DNA of 64,000 nt from Watersipora subatra (GCF_963576615.1 NC_088717.1:40130302-40194301); one strand, 5' to 3'; shown: positions 39,973-52,135, numbered from the stretch's first letter. Program-made: numbers and translations. The notes: generated by a model from the letters alone, not told the origin.

Positions 39973-42058
39973 ACCGTAAACCGGGCTTACTTTGAACGCA
40001 GGGATAACTTTAAACGCTTTTTGAAGTTTTGTCGGATTTATGTAATACAGTAGAATTACATCTTGTCACAACATAAACATTAAATTCAAATATATTTTGA
40101 TCTATGGATGTTCTGCATAATAATTAGAGAAAAAAATATATTGTTGCTCAATTTTGAAAACTTTTACGAGAGACTCTTTAACAGCCATATTGGAGCAGAC
40201 AAAATTCGCACATCACAAAGGTAAGCTAATCTTAATTACAAATCTAAAACCTAAATGAGCTAAAACATTTCTACAGCTGACAATATAATCTATTTCATGT
40301 TCTTCACTCATATTTGTCTTTAAAAGCAGCAATTATAATGATTATGCTTTGGACCAGACCAAAATTGATCAAGAACCCCAATACAGAGCCTACACGGGGT
40401 TACTTTGAACATGGTTCAAAGTACCCCATGTGTGTATTTGAAGCCAGAAATACTAGTATTTTATTTGTTGATAGCTGAACGTTGTATAAACTTATTAAAA
40501 TCTACCCTAGATTGATGTCAAGAACTTAATTGGTCATTTGCTTCTCATTTACAGTGTTCTGAAACACTCATTACCATGGTGCGAACTTACAAGAGAGCGC
40601 CAGATGCTCGAAAATACAGACAGTTTGATGCCGAAACTCTCAAGAAAGCATTAGATTCCATGAAAAGTGGATCAATGTCTTTAAGAGCTGCAAGCAAGCA
40701 TTATGGAATATCACTGGAGACTTTGTCTCATAACTCATGTCAAAAGCACCCAAAATCTCCAGGGGCTCAACTAGTTTTTACCATCCAGGAGGAGTAAGCA
40801 TTCACCAATCATATTATTAAAGTGTCAGAATGAGGTTTCCCATTTGATATGATGGACATCAGAGTACTTGTGCGTACATATCTCACTGTTACCAGAAGGT
40901 TGTCAAATGTTTCCAGGGCAACCTTTTGTCAACTGACTGGGTAAAGTCATTCATCACAAGGCACACAGACAAACTTTGCATTAGAATATGCCAAAACATC
41001 AAACGTTCCAGAGCTAGAGTGACTGCAGAAGAAATCAGGCAATGTTTTAACAACTTGGAGAGTACTCTCAGAGAAGATGGATTCCCTCCCCCTTCCAGCA
41101 TGTTCAATTACGACAAAACCAATTTGAGTGATGATCCAGGGGTGAAAAAATGTGTCTTTAAGAGGGGTGTGAAACATGCAGAGAGTGAAAGACAGCTAAA
41201 AGACCAGCATTTCTCTTATGTACTGTGGATATGCTAATGGAAATCTCCTACCACCCTATGTAGTCTACAAGGCCAAAGAGTTGTGGAAAACTTATTATTT
41301 AAGACCCTCGCAACAACTAGACAAAGATGAAGAAACAGAAATGCCAGTTATTGATGGTGATGCTGAAGATATCACTGATGAGCCGGAGATAATTAAAACG
41401 GTGATAAATTTTGAGGATCAAGGAGTTAACAGGACCAAGGTTAAAGAAAGTGTGTTTGCTATATTCAAATATGAAGGGGAGTTTTATCCTGGCAAAGTGC
41501 TGGAGGTAGATGAAGATGGGGCTATCATCAGCAGCATGCAATATGCAAAAATGCAAAAGGACAGGATGGCGATGGCCTAATACTGCAGACGTATTACACT
41601 ACAATTGGTCAAAGATGGTGAGTGCCAACATTGGCTACATTGTGTTAAATAATCGAGGGGTCATATCTTTTCCGGATATAGCAAACCGATAGGGCCCATA
41701 AACGGGCCATAAACCTACTCGCCATTGATTGAATGAATTGCATTACGCATTGTGTTTGTTTCCAGGTAATAATAATAATGAAATAAAATGTTTTAATAAC
41801 TTTTCACTCTAGTGTTTTGCATTAATTTGAACAATTTTAGACCTATTCAAAGTAGCCCCGCGCCAGGGGCTACTTTGAACACATGATTTATCTCACCTTG
41901 CTTAACAAGCAAAGATTTTTGAATGTGGCTGATCAACCTAATGGCTTCTACCAACCCCAGCCCCAATACTAGTCAAAAGTGAATGTGTGGGACTTGTAGT
42001 ACTTGCATGGTAGCTGCGGTTGAAGTGCAAAATTGTTCCATCTAGCCCCGGTTTACGG
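39973..42058 (+). mobile_element. pogo/Tigger-like transposon with inverted ends CCGTAAACCGGG
   Basis: Inverted ends CCGTAAACCGGG and CCCCGGTTTACGG, TA on the right and CA (probably mutated TA) on the left. The motif GGGGYTACTTTGAAC recurs subterminally at about 39,986, 40,395, 40,415 (inverted), 41,850 (inverted) and 41,866. These look like transposase-binding repeats. Confidence 0.75.
40576..41692 (+). pseudogene. pogo/Tigger (DDE_1) transposase, frame-broken
   Basis: The ATG at 40,576 (MVRTYKRAPDARKYRQFDAE) opens a helix-turn-helix domain with SLRAASKHYGISLETL. A second segment (from about 40,926) has WVKSFITRHTDKLCIR and the first catalytic-fold region SSMFNYDKTNLSDDPG. A third (41,218 on) has GYANGNLLPPYVVYKAKELW and VFAIFKYEGEFYPGKVLEVD. 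The end is in yet another frame, GWRWPNTADVLHYNW. At least three frameshifts or stops. The order matches Tigger-type transposases with the WPxxxD...Y tail. Confidence 0.75.
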
Positions 42059-43322
42059 TACCTGAAAAGACTTAAAAGAGCAGAGTAGGGATCAAAACTA
42101 TCCCAGTATACATTATAGTGAGAGCTACATATCTTAGGACCAAATATCAAGAGGAATATCCAGATACAATACATACAGAGTTGGAGTTTACTGCAGTAGA
42201 GTAATTTTTCCTATTATAGAAGCTGAAACTATGTGAGTGGCCACAACTTGGATAGATGTTTTAAATGAAAACTTACAATATTACATGGAAAATTAAAATT
42301 TTAGAACTTGAAAGCTAGAAAACTTAAAAAATTAGATAATAAAATAATAATGTTGAAGATAATGCAAAACATGATTTGCAGAACAAATTAAATACATTAG
42401 AGCCCTCTTGCCCCCTGTACCAAATTCTTGTCTGATATATGGGTTCATTAAGTGTAAACAAAGCTGTATTGACAGGTACTGTTGCATAGCTCCACTCAAT
42501 TCCAAAAAAATCCAGGTGAGTTTACGCCACAAACCTCTAACCAGGTGTAAGAATGGCTTTATTAACTCTATGTCAGAATCGGTGAATTAACTGATTTCAA
42601 AGAAATTGTTGTTTATTGCGTTCACTGTTTTGGTCAACTCAAAAAACCAAATGTTTTGTACTTGAATCAACTAATCAAATGTGACCAGTAAATTTTTGTC
42701 TACAAATTGATACTAATAATGACTAAATAACGTCGACTATACATAACTTTTTTAGGGATGTAGTTGGTTTTGCCATATATTCGAATGCATTATTTTCAAA
42801 AATGTGGCTTGCTTAATTTTTTCTAGCAACTAGTTTTCGGTTGTGGTAGTAACTAAAAACTTTGCTGATACAAAAGCCGTGCAAAAATAAGCTAACTCGA
42901 CGACCTAATTACTGTAGACTGGTAGAATCGTAGTCGGTACTCAGATGTTTACACAGTATTTAGAGGAAAATAATGTGACAAATCTTTAATTACCCTTATT
43001 TGAGGCGTTTATAGGCGTTTATACCTTTATTTGAAGCATTTTGAGACATTTATAATAATGTATCTGTAGCTAGATTTAAAATTTTATCCAAGCAATCATG
43101 AACAAATAGAAAATAAAATATATGCCGATAGAGCCGTGTAGGACTCGACTTTTATTGCAATAGCCGATATGAATACGAAAGATAGAGACAGGCTGTCTTA
43201 CTATACACATCATTTTGGGCAAGTCTGGGCACATCTTTTTTCTGAGCGTTTTAACAGTGATAAAATTTTTTTAATTTTGATCTTAAAACATCTTAGCAGT
43301 CACGCCCCTCAAACATCAAAAA

Positions 43323-43678
43323 CATTATCTGCTGATAGAATAATACCTATAGTTCCTGATAGAATAATACCTATAGTTCCTGATAGACTAATACCTATAG
43401 TTCCTGATAGAATAATACCTATAGTTCCTGATAGAATAATACCTATAGTTCCTGATAGAATAATACCTATAGTTCCTGATAGAATAATACCTATAGTTCC
43501 TGATAGAATAATACCTATAGTTCCTGATAGAATAATACCTATAGTTCCTGATAGAATAATACCTATAGTTCCTGATAGAATAATACCTATAGTTCCTGAT
43601 AGAATAATACCTATAGTTCCTGATAGAATAATACCTATAGTTCCTGATAGAATAATACCTATAGTTCCTGATAAAATC
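43323..43678. repeat. 24-bp minisatellite, about 14.5 units
   Basis: Unit CTGATAGAATAATACCTATA plus GTTC. Perfect over most of its length, so recent. It sits just inside the right end of the TTAA element. The 54.9 kb relative has none. 24 bp keeps frames open (PDRIIPIV repeat). Confidence 0.97.
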
Positions 43679-43914
43679 AACTAAAATTTGGTGCAACTAC
43701 ATATTTAAGTTTAGACATTGTTCATTCTCTTATCACTGTTATTATTACTTAATTAGTTTATAATCTTTATTATTAATACTAATTTATCATCTAACCATTT
43801 TTGCAGACATTGTTTTAATAAAATTTCAATTACAAAATGCTACCATATTCTGTAATAGTTTTTATTTTAAATTAATCTGTTAAATACATGTATTCTCAGA
43901 GGTTACACATGATC

Positions 43915-46362
43915 TAATGCCTCCAAGGAAAAGAACCTGCAATGACTCATCAGAGAAAAGAGAAGAAAGACTTAAAAAGACAGGATGAGGAAAGCCGCTG
44001 CTAGAGCTTTGGAAGCTGTACAGCAAAGAAATGAATGCTTAGCGAAGAACAGAGGAAAGACAGCGCAACTTTGAGCATCACAGACTGATCAGGAGTGTCA
44101 ACTAAGACGAGACTATGACCAAGAGAGGATTGCAGCAAAAAGATCCCTAGAGATCGATGAACAATGTACACAAAGTCAAGCGCTTCATCGGAAGAGGATT
44201 GCTACTGTAAGATTTTTAGAAACAGGCAAACAACGTGAACAGAGGCAGGCGTGTGAGCAAGATAGGATTGCTGCATGAAGATGTACATCTTGGCAAAAAA
44301 AATTTGATGCACCATTTTTTATGACTGCTCTGTTAACTATGAGTGTGATATTTTTTGTTTCATAGGAAATATGGATTAAAATTTGTCACTATTGTCAAGC
44401 ACTCAAGTGGAAAGACGAAGCTCCAGGCATGTGTTGCGCCAATGGAAAACTCAAAAAACCAGTAATTGCTGCACCCCCTGACCATCAGGAAGTTTAATGC
44501 TTGGAGATAGTGCACACTCTCACTACTTTATTTTTAATATTCGCAAATATAACAATTGTTTTTACATTACATCTTTTATAGCTTCGAGAGAAATTCCCGA
44601 ACAAGGTTTTATGCCCACTTTTAAAGTACAAGGACAAATTTTTCATTTGCATGGATCGTTTTTGCCAGCTGAAAACGAAAGCAACATGTTTTTGCAAATT
44701 TTCTTTATGGGCAATTTTGATGACGAAGTGAATCAAAGATGTCAACATGTTTTACGTGTCAAGCATAGCATTGTTCAGGATTTGCAAGACCTTTTCACAG
44801 CTACAACAACTATGTAACAGGAATTTAAAACATGAAAATCTAACAGATGACAGTTTAAAAATTGTAATTTGTGCAGATAGGCGACCAGCTGGAGGATATG
44901 AACGGAAATATAATGCACCAAAATAAGAAGAACCAGCAATTGTTATTGTAGGCCAGGAATTTAATAAGAGAGACATTGTGTTACACAAGCGACAATCAGA
45001 ATGTATGAGAGTTTCTGAAATGCATATATCTTATGATTCACTACAGTACCCAATCATATACTGGCAAGAACAAGATGGATATCACCTTATACAATTAGGC
45101 AGGTGGGCCCAAACACAAGTAATGAAGTACAAAGGAAAAAAGTATCTGCCATGGATTTTTATGCCTTTAGGATAATGATATGAAACACAAGATCAAACTA
45201 CTTAGACAGATGCAGACACCTGCTCCATCAATTTCTCATAGACATGTATGCAAAAAATGAAAGTGAAAGATGGTCTTAGATTAGACATAAACCAGAGAAA
45301 ACTAAGATATGACAGTTACATTCACCTAAAAGACGCTATGCAAAATGAGGATGTACCGAACTTTGGCCAATTGGTCATTTTTCTTCCTTCCTTTTTTGGT
45401 ATTTTTGGTAGCCCTCGATACATGCACGAGTATGTCCAGGATGCTATGACCTATGTCAGACAACAATGAAAGACCAGATCTCTTTATAACATTAACATGG
45501 AATACATAGACAAGCAGCTCATAACAGACATGACGTTGTAGCTAAAGTGTTTGGACTAAAAGTAAAGCTACTGCTCAACTTGCTAACAAAAAGAAAAATT
45601 TTTGAAAATGTTCATTGGTTCCTTTATTCAACTGGAAGGCAAAAACAAGGTCTCTCTTATTGCCATCTTCTTCTATGGCTGGTAGTAAAAAGATGCTCAA
45701 TTCAGATCGACTCAATAATATCCGCAGAAGTTCCAGATAAAGAAGAGGAGTCGACTCCATACAACATCGTTACTAAGCAAATGATACATGGACAATGTGT
45801 CAACTTCAATCGGCTTTCTTCCTGTATGAAAGATGGAAAATGCACCAAGCAATGCCGAGAGAACTTTTTCATGACATTCTGACTGCTGGGAATGGATATT
45901 CACAGTATAGAAGACTTATGCCAGGGATGGGAGGACATTTAGCAAAACTTTAACACGGTGGCACAGAAATAGAAATCGACAACAGATGGATTGTGTCATA
46001 CTGCCATCTTCTATCGAGAATTTTCAACACCCATCTGAATGTGGAATACTGCCATTCAGTTAAATTGATAAAGTACATTTGCAAATACATTCACAAAGGT
46101 TTCATCAAGCAGCTTTTGTAATGGAAAATAACAGGGATGAAGTGACTACCTTCAAATTGGTAGATATATTTTCAGTAATTGGGCTGTTTGGAGAGTTCTA
46201 GTTTTGCTAATTCATTAGAGAGATTCTGCAATAACACACGTTACATTTGGAAAATAGACAGAGAGTATACTTCAATGAGGACAACATTGAACAAGGTGCA
46301 CAGGAACCATCAAGGAGTACTTTTAACAGAATTTTTAAAGCATGCGAAAACGACGAGTTTGC
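43915..46362 (+). pseudogene. Helitron Rep/helicase protein, N-terminal and Rep region, decayed
   Basis: Rolling-circle replicase-helicase that mobilises Helitrons. It starts MPPRKRTCNDSSEKREERLK. Out-of-frame pieces then follow the family order: ICHYCQALKWKDEAPGMCCA (zinc-like), EQGFMPTFKVQGQIFHLHGS, IVICADRRPAGGYERKYNAP, VSEMHISYDSLQYPIIYWQE, FGSPRYMHEYVQDAMTYVRQ and EYCHSVKLIKYICKYIHKG. The Rep catalytic HxH...YxxxY region is poorly preserved. Many stops. It breaks at TEFLKHA..., where the P-like element inserts. Confidence 0.85.
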
Positions 46363-47050
46363 TCCATAGATATAATAAACCCTAGATTGGCAAATAGCTA
46401 TCATTACAATGGAGCAAAATGGAGGCATATAATTTGCTACTGTTTCCATGACGTTATGTCACAGTGATGTGCATCTCAGCAACAGAGCCTTCAGCTGAGC
46501 AATGAGTTTAGTAGTGAAAGCATGCTTGTCCTACTAGTTTTTAAGTCCTAAACGTAGTAGTGAAAGCATGCTTTTTATACTAGTTGTTAAACCATAAACG
46601 TTACAATAAGACAAAATTATTGGTGAAATGTCATCAGAGGAGACTACAACACCCAGGTATGTGAACCAACAATACAAATTTTAAATACTTGATAAACTTA
46701 ACCTTTGCACATTTACTATACCATTGGTTCACGTTGTGAGTTACTACTGGAAACAAACTAACTACCAACTCAACTGAACTTACTCGTCTCATCATGGTCT
46801 CATAACAACGAACATACCTTTCTATGAATATTTTGAATTGAGAGGGAAGTGAGTGAATGCTTGGGATTATCAAAAGAAAAAATTTCTTGACTGATTACAA
46901 CAACACATATTAACAAACTTGTCTTTCAGCTGATAGGATTGTAAACTAGCCTGGCATGATTGATCAAATGCTTTTTTGTCTCATTCCAAATAATGTAACA
47001 ATATTCATTCTAGTGCATGTATGTATTGTTAATGTTTAAACAAACTTTCA
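46363..47050 (+). mobile_element. Second P-like element, right end missing
   Basis: Begins CATAGATATAATAAACCCTA after GTTTGCTC in the helicase gene, and follows the 36.7 kb copy through the first THAP exon (ATG at 46,628) and its intron. It stops at about 47,050, where helicase coding resumes. No right inverted end or 8-bp duplication is found, so its right side was deleted. Confidence 0.75.
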
Positions 47051-47059
47051 CAGAAAAAG

Positions 47060-48003
47060 TTGCTACGAGAAACCAACAATGGCATGGCAAATTTAGATAG
47101 ATTTGTTAGCAGCACAGAACCAAACCCAACGTTTGATCAGACTTTAGTTTATGGAAAAGTTTTAGAAGCTGTAGATGGTGAGCATGAAGCAATCGTAGAA
47201 CTGGTAAAACTTTCTTGCTCAATCTTCTGCTCGTTGAAGTCAAATCTAACCGACAAGTCGCACTGACAATCACATCTTCAGGTATAGCCGCTACACTGCA
47301 GGAAGGTGGAAGAACACCTCATTCCATGTTTAAACCACCGTTGGATATAGGAGACCTAGAAACTCCTGTTTGCTACATCCGTAAAGGTGCCCAGTACCTT
47401 TCTGAGTCTCCGACTACTATTCTGAGACTACGACTTCGTTTTTTAGCATAGACTGTTTTAGTGAAGAGAATGAATCTTTCAATTATTCGACAGAATTCTT
47501 GAACTCTTTACAACCTCTCAGTATACCTCATAATTGTCAACTACACCTTATTGCCCTGGTTATGCTTCCTTGAAATTTGGATTCACTTAGACTTTGCAAT
47601 GGAACAAGATTGATCATCAAACATCTGTCACCAAATCTTATTGTTGCTACAGTGCTTACTAGAGCTGCGATGGGGGAAGCAGTTTGTATTCCTAGAATAC
47701 CACTAATTCCCACAAATGTGCCGTTTCAATTTAAACATATTCAATTTCCTATTTGACTTTCATTTGCATTGACTATCAACAAATCCCAAGGTCAATCAGT
47801 CGGCATTCTGTCGACAAACTTGGTCAGACTGTCGGCATTCACCTCCTAACACTTTGCTTTTCACATAGACAATTGCATGTTGCGCTATCTCAAGTAGGCA
47901 GTAAAAATGATCAATACATTATTTTGCTATTCAGTCGACAAAAAACATTGTTTACCCACCTGCGCTTCAGTGATATACTAGCGGTATGCCAGAAAAATTC
48001 CTA
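47060..48003 (+). pseudogene. Helitron helicase C-terminal region, decayed
   Basis: Pieces of the PIF1-like helicase: NGMANLDRFVSSTEPNPTFD, LNLLLVEVKSNRQVALTITS, SGIAATLQEGGRTPHSMF, then LCNGTRLIIKHLSPNL-like, IPRIPLIPTNVPFQFK and SFALTINKSQGQ (helicase motif VI area), ending GIHLLTLCFSHRQLHVALSQ. Frames change several times. The Walker A segment is partly lost. Confidence 0.85.
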
Positions 48004-49600
48004 AGGATATCTTTTACAGGAACAGTAACCCGTAATTGTTATTATTCATTCGATATATCATGATTTTTTGTTTTTTTATTTTGTATATCATCTTTGTATC
48101 AATTCATTTTTTTGCAATCATCCCACGACTAAACACGAGCGAAGCGATTGTTTGGGAGCTTTATGATAAATGCATATGCACACACAACTCCCAAAAAATT
48201 ATCTGTCAACGGCCGTTACCAAACCCTTGTACCGAAATCCAATCGAAAAAGTTAACCATTTTTGTGTAGAGTCGTTCAAGTATAATAATGATAAAAAAAC
48301 ACATAAACATATTTAAATATGTTACCAAGTCTTTGAAAGGTTGACGCAATATCTCAAAACTAACCCATCTGATCGGATTATACATAAATAGACAGATTAA
48401 TTTGGCCTCAAATTGCCATAAAAACTTGACAAGCTTTTTAAAATTAAAATTAAGACCGGAAAATGAAACGCCGATAAGGCTGTGCGACAGAGAGTAGAAC
48501 CATTAAGTCGTGCGCATTTCACGAAAAAACGTGCACATTTCACCAGTCTATGGCATATTCCAATTGCCGAAGGTTTTCTGTAACTACTGTAGAAGTACTG
48601 AAAAGTAATCATTTCTTTTTTGCCGATTCTATCGGACTCTGACATTTTGGACACCTATAATGAGTACTTTGGTATTCCAACTGATGTCCAAAGCAGTGAA
48701 AGTAAATGAAATGACGATGATATTTTTCCAACAATTCTTATAAGATTATTACAATATTTAATTGTAAGAATAATTATTCGATTTTATATGATTATTATAA
48801 GATTTAGTTATAAGAATAATCATTTGAATTTACAAGATCGAAGTCTATAGTGACCGATAGTGTGCAATATGTTACTGTTATTATTTTTCTAAAGATTTTG
48901 TTGATGATACTGTGGCTGTACCCAATATCACGGTACAGCCAAGCCGTTTTTAATATCTGCAAAATTAAGTAATAGGCCTACATTTTCTTATAGATATACA
49001 TCTATTTCTATGACAACCAGCTAAAATCTGTTTAGATTTTTAAATTCAGCATAATTTTTTAAATATAAATACAGAAATCTAGATAAATATCACAACTTCT
49101 TGATATTGGTTGCTATGACCAATGATATACAGCCCCCTCCCCCCTCAGTCTGTGTATATTACACAGCAGCTTGTCATTTTACTTCTAATATTACATTTCT
49201 CCTATTGCAGTGAAGAGGTATAAACATATAATCTTTTCCTTCCATTTATGCTCTTTGTTGTACATAATAACACCCAGTACATTACAGCTACCATTGCAGC
49301 TACCATTGCAGTTATCCTATTGCACTGCAGTGCCGTTTGACTGCTAATATTGCATTTCTCAACCGGCAGTACCCACTTTGTTTCCATTATCACTTTGGTC
49401 GTGGGCTGTATGACAGGGGAATTTCTAGTTGTAGTAGAACAGACTTCATCTATCCATTGCTCACTAAAAAGCACCATTACTGATGTCTTATTGTTTCTGT
49501 AATTTATTTAGATCTGTACCAAATGGCAAATGCCCTTCTTATAAAATGTTTTAGAGAATTTATATTTTCATTGTTATGTAATAAACTTTGTGTACAAATT
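48004..49600. other. Helitron 3' non-coding region
   Basis: AT-rich. The first 120 bp align with the opposite-strand Helitron downstream of its helicase stop (TTATTATTCAT...TATATCAT). A pyrimidine-rich GCCCCCTCCCCCCTCAG is near 49,132. No gene. Confidence 0.5.
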
Positions 49601-49868
49601 GTTGAGATAATCAATATTGTATACAATTTCGTTGGTTGATATGCCTATTGGGGAACCGCTACACTAAACAATGCACCATTTGTTTACCTCTTTGATGGTA
49701 TGAAAATGAATTATGTCCACAAGTATTCAAATCTATGAATAAACAGCTACATATATGTTAAAATAATAAATGTTTTATTTGTTGCATAAAATTAGTTTTT
49801 TGTGCAAAAACTTTCATTACATGAGCAACGCCGAGTATTCAGTAGTATATATCTATATATATATATCC

Positions 49869-50017
49869 TAGAGCGTTGAAATAGGTTACGGTTACTTATC
49901 TTTTTTCCAGGTTGATGTTTATATCTCGGGTCATGACAGGTCTGACACACCGGTGCTTCTGCACTCGTCAAGTGACTTGCGTTAAGATAAGTAACATTAA
50001 CCTGTTCCAACACTCTA
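49869..50017. mobile_element. 149-bp MITE with about 32-bp inverted ends
   Basis: Left TAGAGCGTTGAAATAGGTTA and, inverted at the right, TTAGAGTGTTGGAACAGGTT, continuing to ACTTATCTT. It lies between two Helitron 3' ends that face each other. Confidence 0.85.
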
Positions 50018-51103
50018 ATTAGTTATAACACTCCACATTTTTTAGAGCGTAGAGTGCCATTAGCAGTAGGCCTGATTACTTATCTATATATGTATACTAG
50101 CTGTATTACCCGGCGTTGCTCGAGAAATGAAAGTTTTTTAATATTTTTGGACATAAGTCATTTCCACACCACCCAGGAGGTAGACAAATAGCCCATTACC
50201 CAATTTGTAAGGTGGCGGGTTCCCCAGTAGGCCTATAAACCATCAAAAATGTATACATTTCTATGGTAGTTTTATGAATCTTCATATGCAACACATAGAT
50301 GCTACTTAGATGTTGTCTCAATGATCAGAAATCACTCAAGCGTATTTGACTTTTTATCTAACACGCTTTGGAGTCAACCTTGCTCGTAGAATGTTCTATT
50401 GTTGTATTAATCTTTTCCCTTCACTATTACCTTTTCCCTTCACAGTTAGGACTTAGTTTTACTATTTGTTTTTCTATCCATTATAATAAAAAAGTGTGCG
50501 CAAACAGATAAGTGATAAAATTAGAGTTAAAATAAACATTAAAAAATTTTTAAGTATTCATACAAATAAAGAGAACTTCTTTAATTAAAAATGATTAAAA
50601 AAGTTATTTAAATTCAAAGAAATAACGAAAAAACTATGAATGAAATAAAAGTTTTGTAATATTTGTGGACATGTCTTTCCACACCACCCAAGAGGTAGAC
50701 AAATGGCGCATTACCCATTTTCGCAAGGTGGTGGGTTCCCCAGTAGGCATATAGGCCACCGAACATGTATACAATGTTGAATATCTCAAGAATTTTATTG
50801 TTGAAGTTTATTACATGACAATGGAAATATAGATTCTCCAAAGCATTTCATGAGCAAGGCAGTTTGTGCCAATCCAAAACTTTACAGAAAAAATAAGACA
50901 TCAGAAAATTTGTTTAAACGGGAAATAATTAGCAAGCAATGGTTAAATGTAGTCTGTTTTACCACAATGATTGCAAAAAATATGAATTGATAGAAATATG
51001 ATATACAAAATGAAAAACCAAAATATCATGAATAATAACAATAAAAGGTTACTGTTGCTGAGGAAGATATCCTTGAAAATTTGCCGTGCATACCGCTAGT
51101 GTA

Positions 51104-51632
51104 TCACTGAAGCGCTTGAGGGTAAACAATGTTCTTTGTCTGACCAAATGGTGAGAGAATGTATAGGCCATTTTTACTGCCAACTCGGGATAGCGCAACG
51201 TAAAACTGTCCATGTGAAAAGCAAGGTGTTAGGAAGTGAATGCCGACAGTTTTTAGTGTTTGTCCTTGGGGTTTGTTGATAGTCAAAGCAAATGACAGTC
51301 TAATAGAAAACTGAATACGTTTAAATTGAAACGGCACATTTGTCGGAATTAGTGGTATTCTAGGGATAAAAACTTTTTCACCCATTGCAGCTCCGGTAAG
51401 CACAGTAGCACAAATAAGATTTGGTAATAGATTTTCGATGATCAATCTTGTTCCATTACAAAGTCTAGGTAAATCCAAATTTCGAAGAAGCATAACTGGG
51501 GCACCAACGCGTAGTTGAAGATTATGAGGAGGCATACTGGCAGGCTACAAAGGCTTTCCTCAGCCTGTTTCTTCTAACTCTTTCTTCTCTTTTCTGTGAT
51601 GACTCATGGCAGGTTCTTTTCTTTGGAGGCAT
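51104..51632 (-). pseudogene. Helitron Rep/helicase deletion derivative
   Basis: Starts at 51,632 with MPPKKRTCHESSQKREERVR, then jumps to the helicase C-terminus in another frame: MPPHNLQLRVGAPVMLLRNL, LCNGTRLIIENLLPNL, SFALTINKPQGQTLKTVG and FYVALSRVGSKNGLYIL. Everything between the N-terminal basic region and helicase motif V/VI is deleted. The C-terminal piece is an open 143-codon frame, better preserved than the plus-strand copy. Confidence 0.85.
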
Positions 51633-52084
51633 TAGACAATGTGGTACTTCTGAGAATACATGTATTAAACAGATTATTAAAAAAATATATGACAGAATAT
51701 GGTAGTATTTTTTGTTGAAAATTTATCAGAACAATGTCTGCCAAAAATGGTTGAATGAAAAATTAATACTAATAATAAAGATTGGAAACTGACTAAGTAA
51801 TAATAGCAGTGTTTGAAAATGAATAATGTTTAAACTTCAAACACTATACTCAAATTACGTTTCAAAAATGCAAGGTAAAATAATAACGATAATGAAACAA
51901 TTTTTAAAAACTAATATTATAAACTTCAAAAGTTATAAGAAGTTTAAGAATGTAATAGAATGTAAATCTAAATATGCAATGTATATTTCTCAAAGTACAT
52001 GTATGTAAATGTGTGTAAATATAAGATAGCAAGGAATAATTGATACTTGTAATGTTACCCGATAAATCTTACAGTAAATCTTAC

Positions 52085-52135
52085 CAATGATATACAGCCC
52101 TCCATGGGCCCCCCATGGGGGGCTGTATATCATTG
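52085..52135. repeat. 51-bp near-perfect palindrome
   Basis: CAATGATATACAGCC and GGCTGTATATCATTG flank CATGGGCCCCCCATGG. It could form a cruciform. The same ends occur at 56,466-56,542, and one arm near 49,119. Confidence 0.95.

Larger units (their letters stand above)
39505..42183 (+). pseudogene. P2RX7_C-like coding remnant, split by the pogo-like element
   Basis: The first cluster reads WYYCGNCHTW (about 39,556-39,585) and, in the next frame, NICCTSRRM and IKSGFLRLVFHNYRYYR. The exon after 39,840 reads CRPLVSWTHRK, then the pogo-like element begins. The domain resumes at about 42,092 with KTIPVYIIVRATYLRTKYQE then YPDTIHTELEF, matching the IP...IR...P...Y..F end of P2RX7_C. Frameshifts make it a pseudogene. 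The same region is visible, more decayed, near 56,040 (QCGNCHKG). Confidence 0.55.
38511..43704 (+). mobile_element. TTAA-flanked transposon, family AGATGTGGTTGC, carrying P2RX7_C-like remnants
   Basis: TTAA at 38,507-38,510 and 43,705-43,708. Ends AGATGTGGTTGCGTCAAA and ATATGTAGTTGCACCAAA (inverted). A 2.2 kb relative lies at 54,874-57,062. It interrupts the Helitron and is itself interrupted by a pogo-like element (39,973-42,058). Confidence 0.85.
36060..49838 (+). mobile_element. Decayed autonomous Helitron carrying nested transposons
   Basis: The right end is a degraded hairpin (GAGCAACGCCGAG) plus GTAG at about 49,838, followed by TATATA. Pieces aligning with the opposite-strand Helitron at 50,096-52,300 lie on both sides of each insertion. 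They occur at about 36,060-36,160, 38,309-38,506 (AAGTATCAGTTATTCCTC), 43,709-46,362 and 47,060-49,838. The TC-type 5' end is not resolved, so the left limit is approximate. Rep/helicase coding is broken. Confidence 0.65.

Noticed and set aside
43169-43684. PDRIIPIV repeat protein
   Set aside because: A 24-bp minisatellite gives open frames on both strands. The relative at 56.9 kb lacks the array and has no ORF.
49202-49477. 91-codon minus-strand ORF near the Helitron 3' end
   Set aside because: No motif, short, and contains a small GTAGCTGCAATG-type direct repeat. Not supported as a gene.
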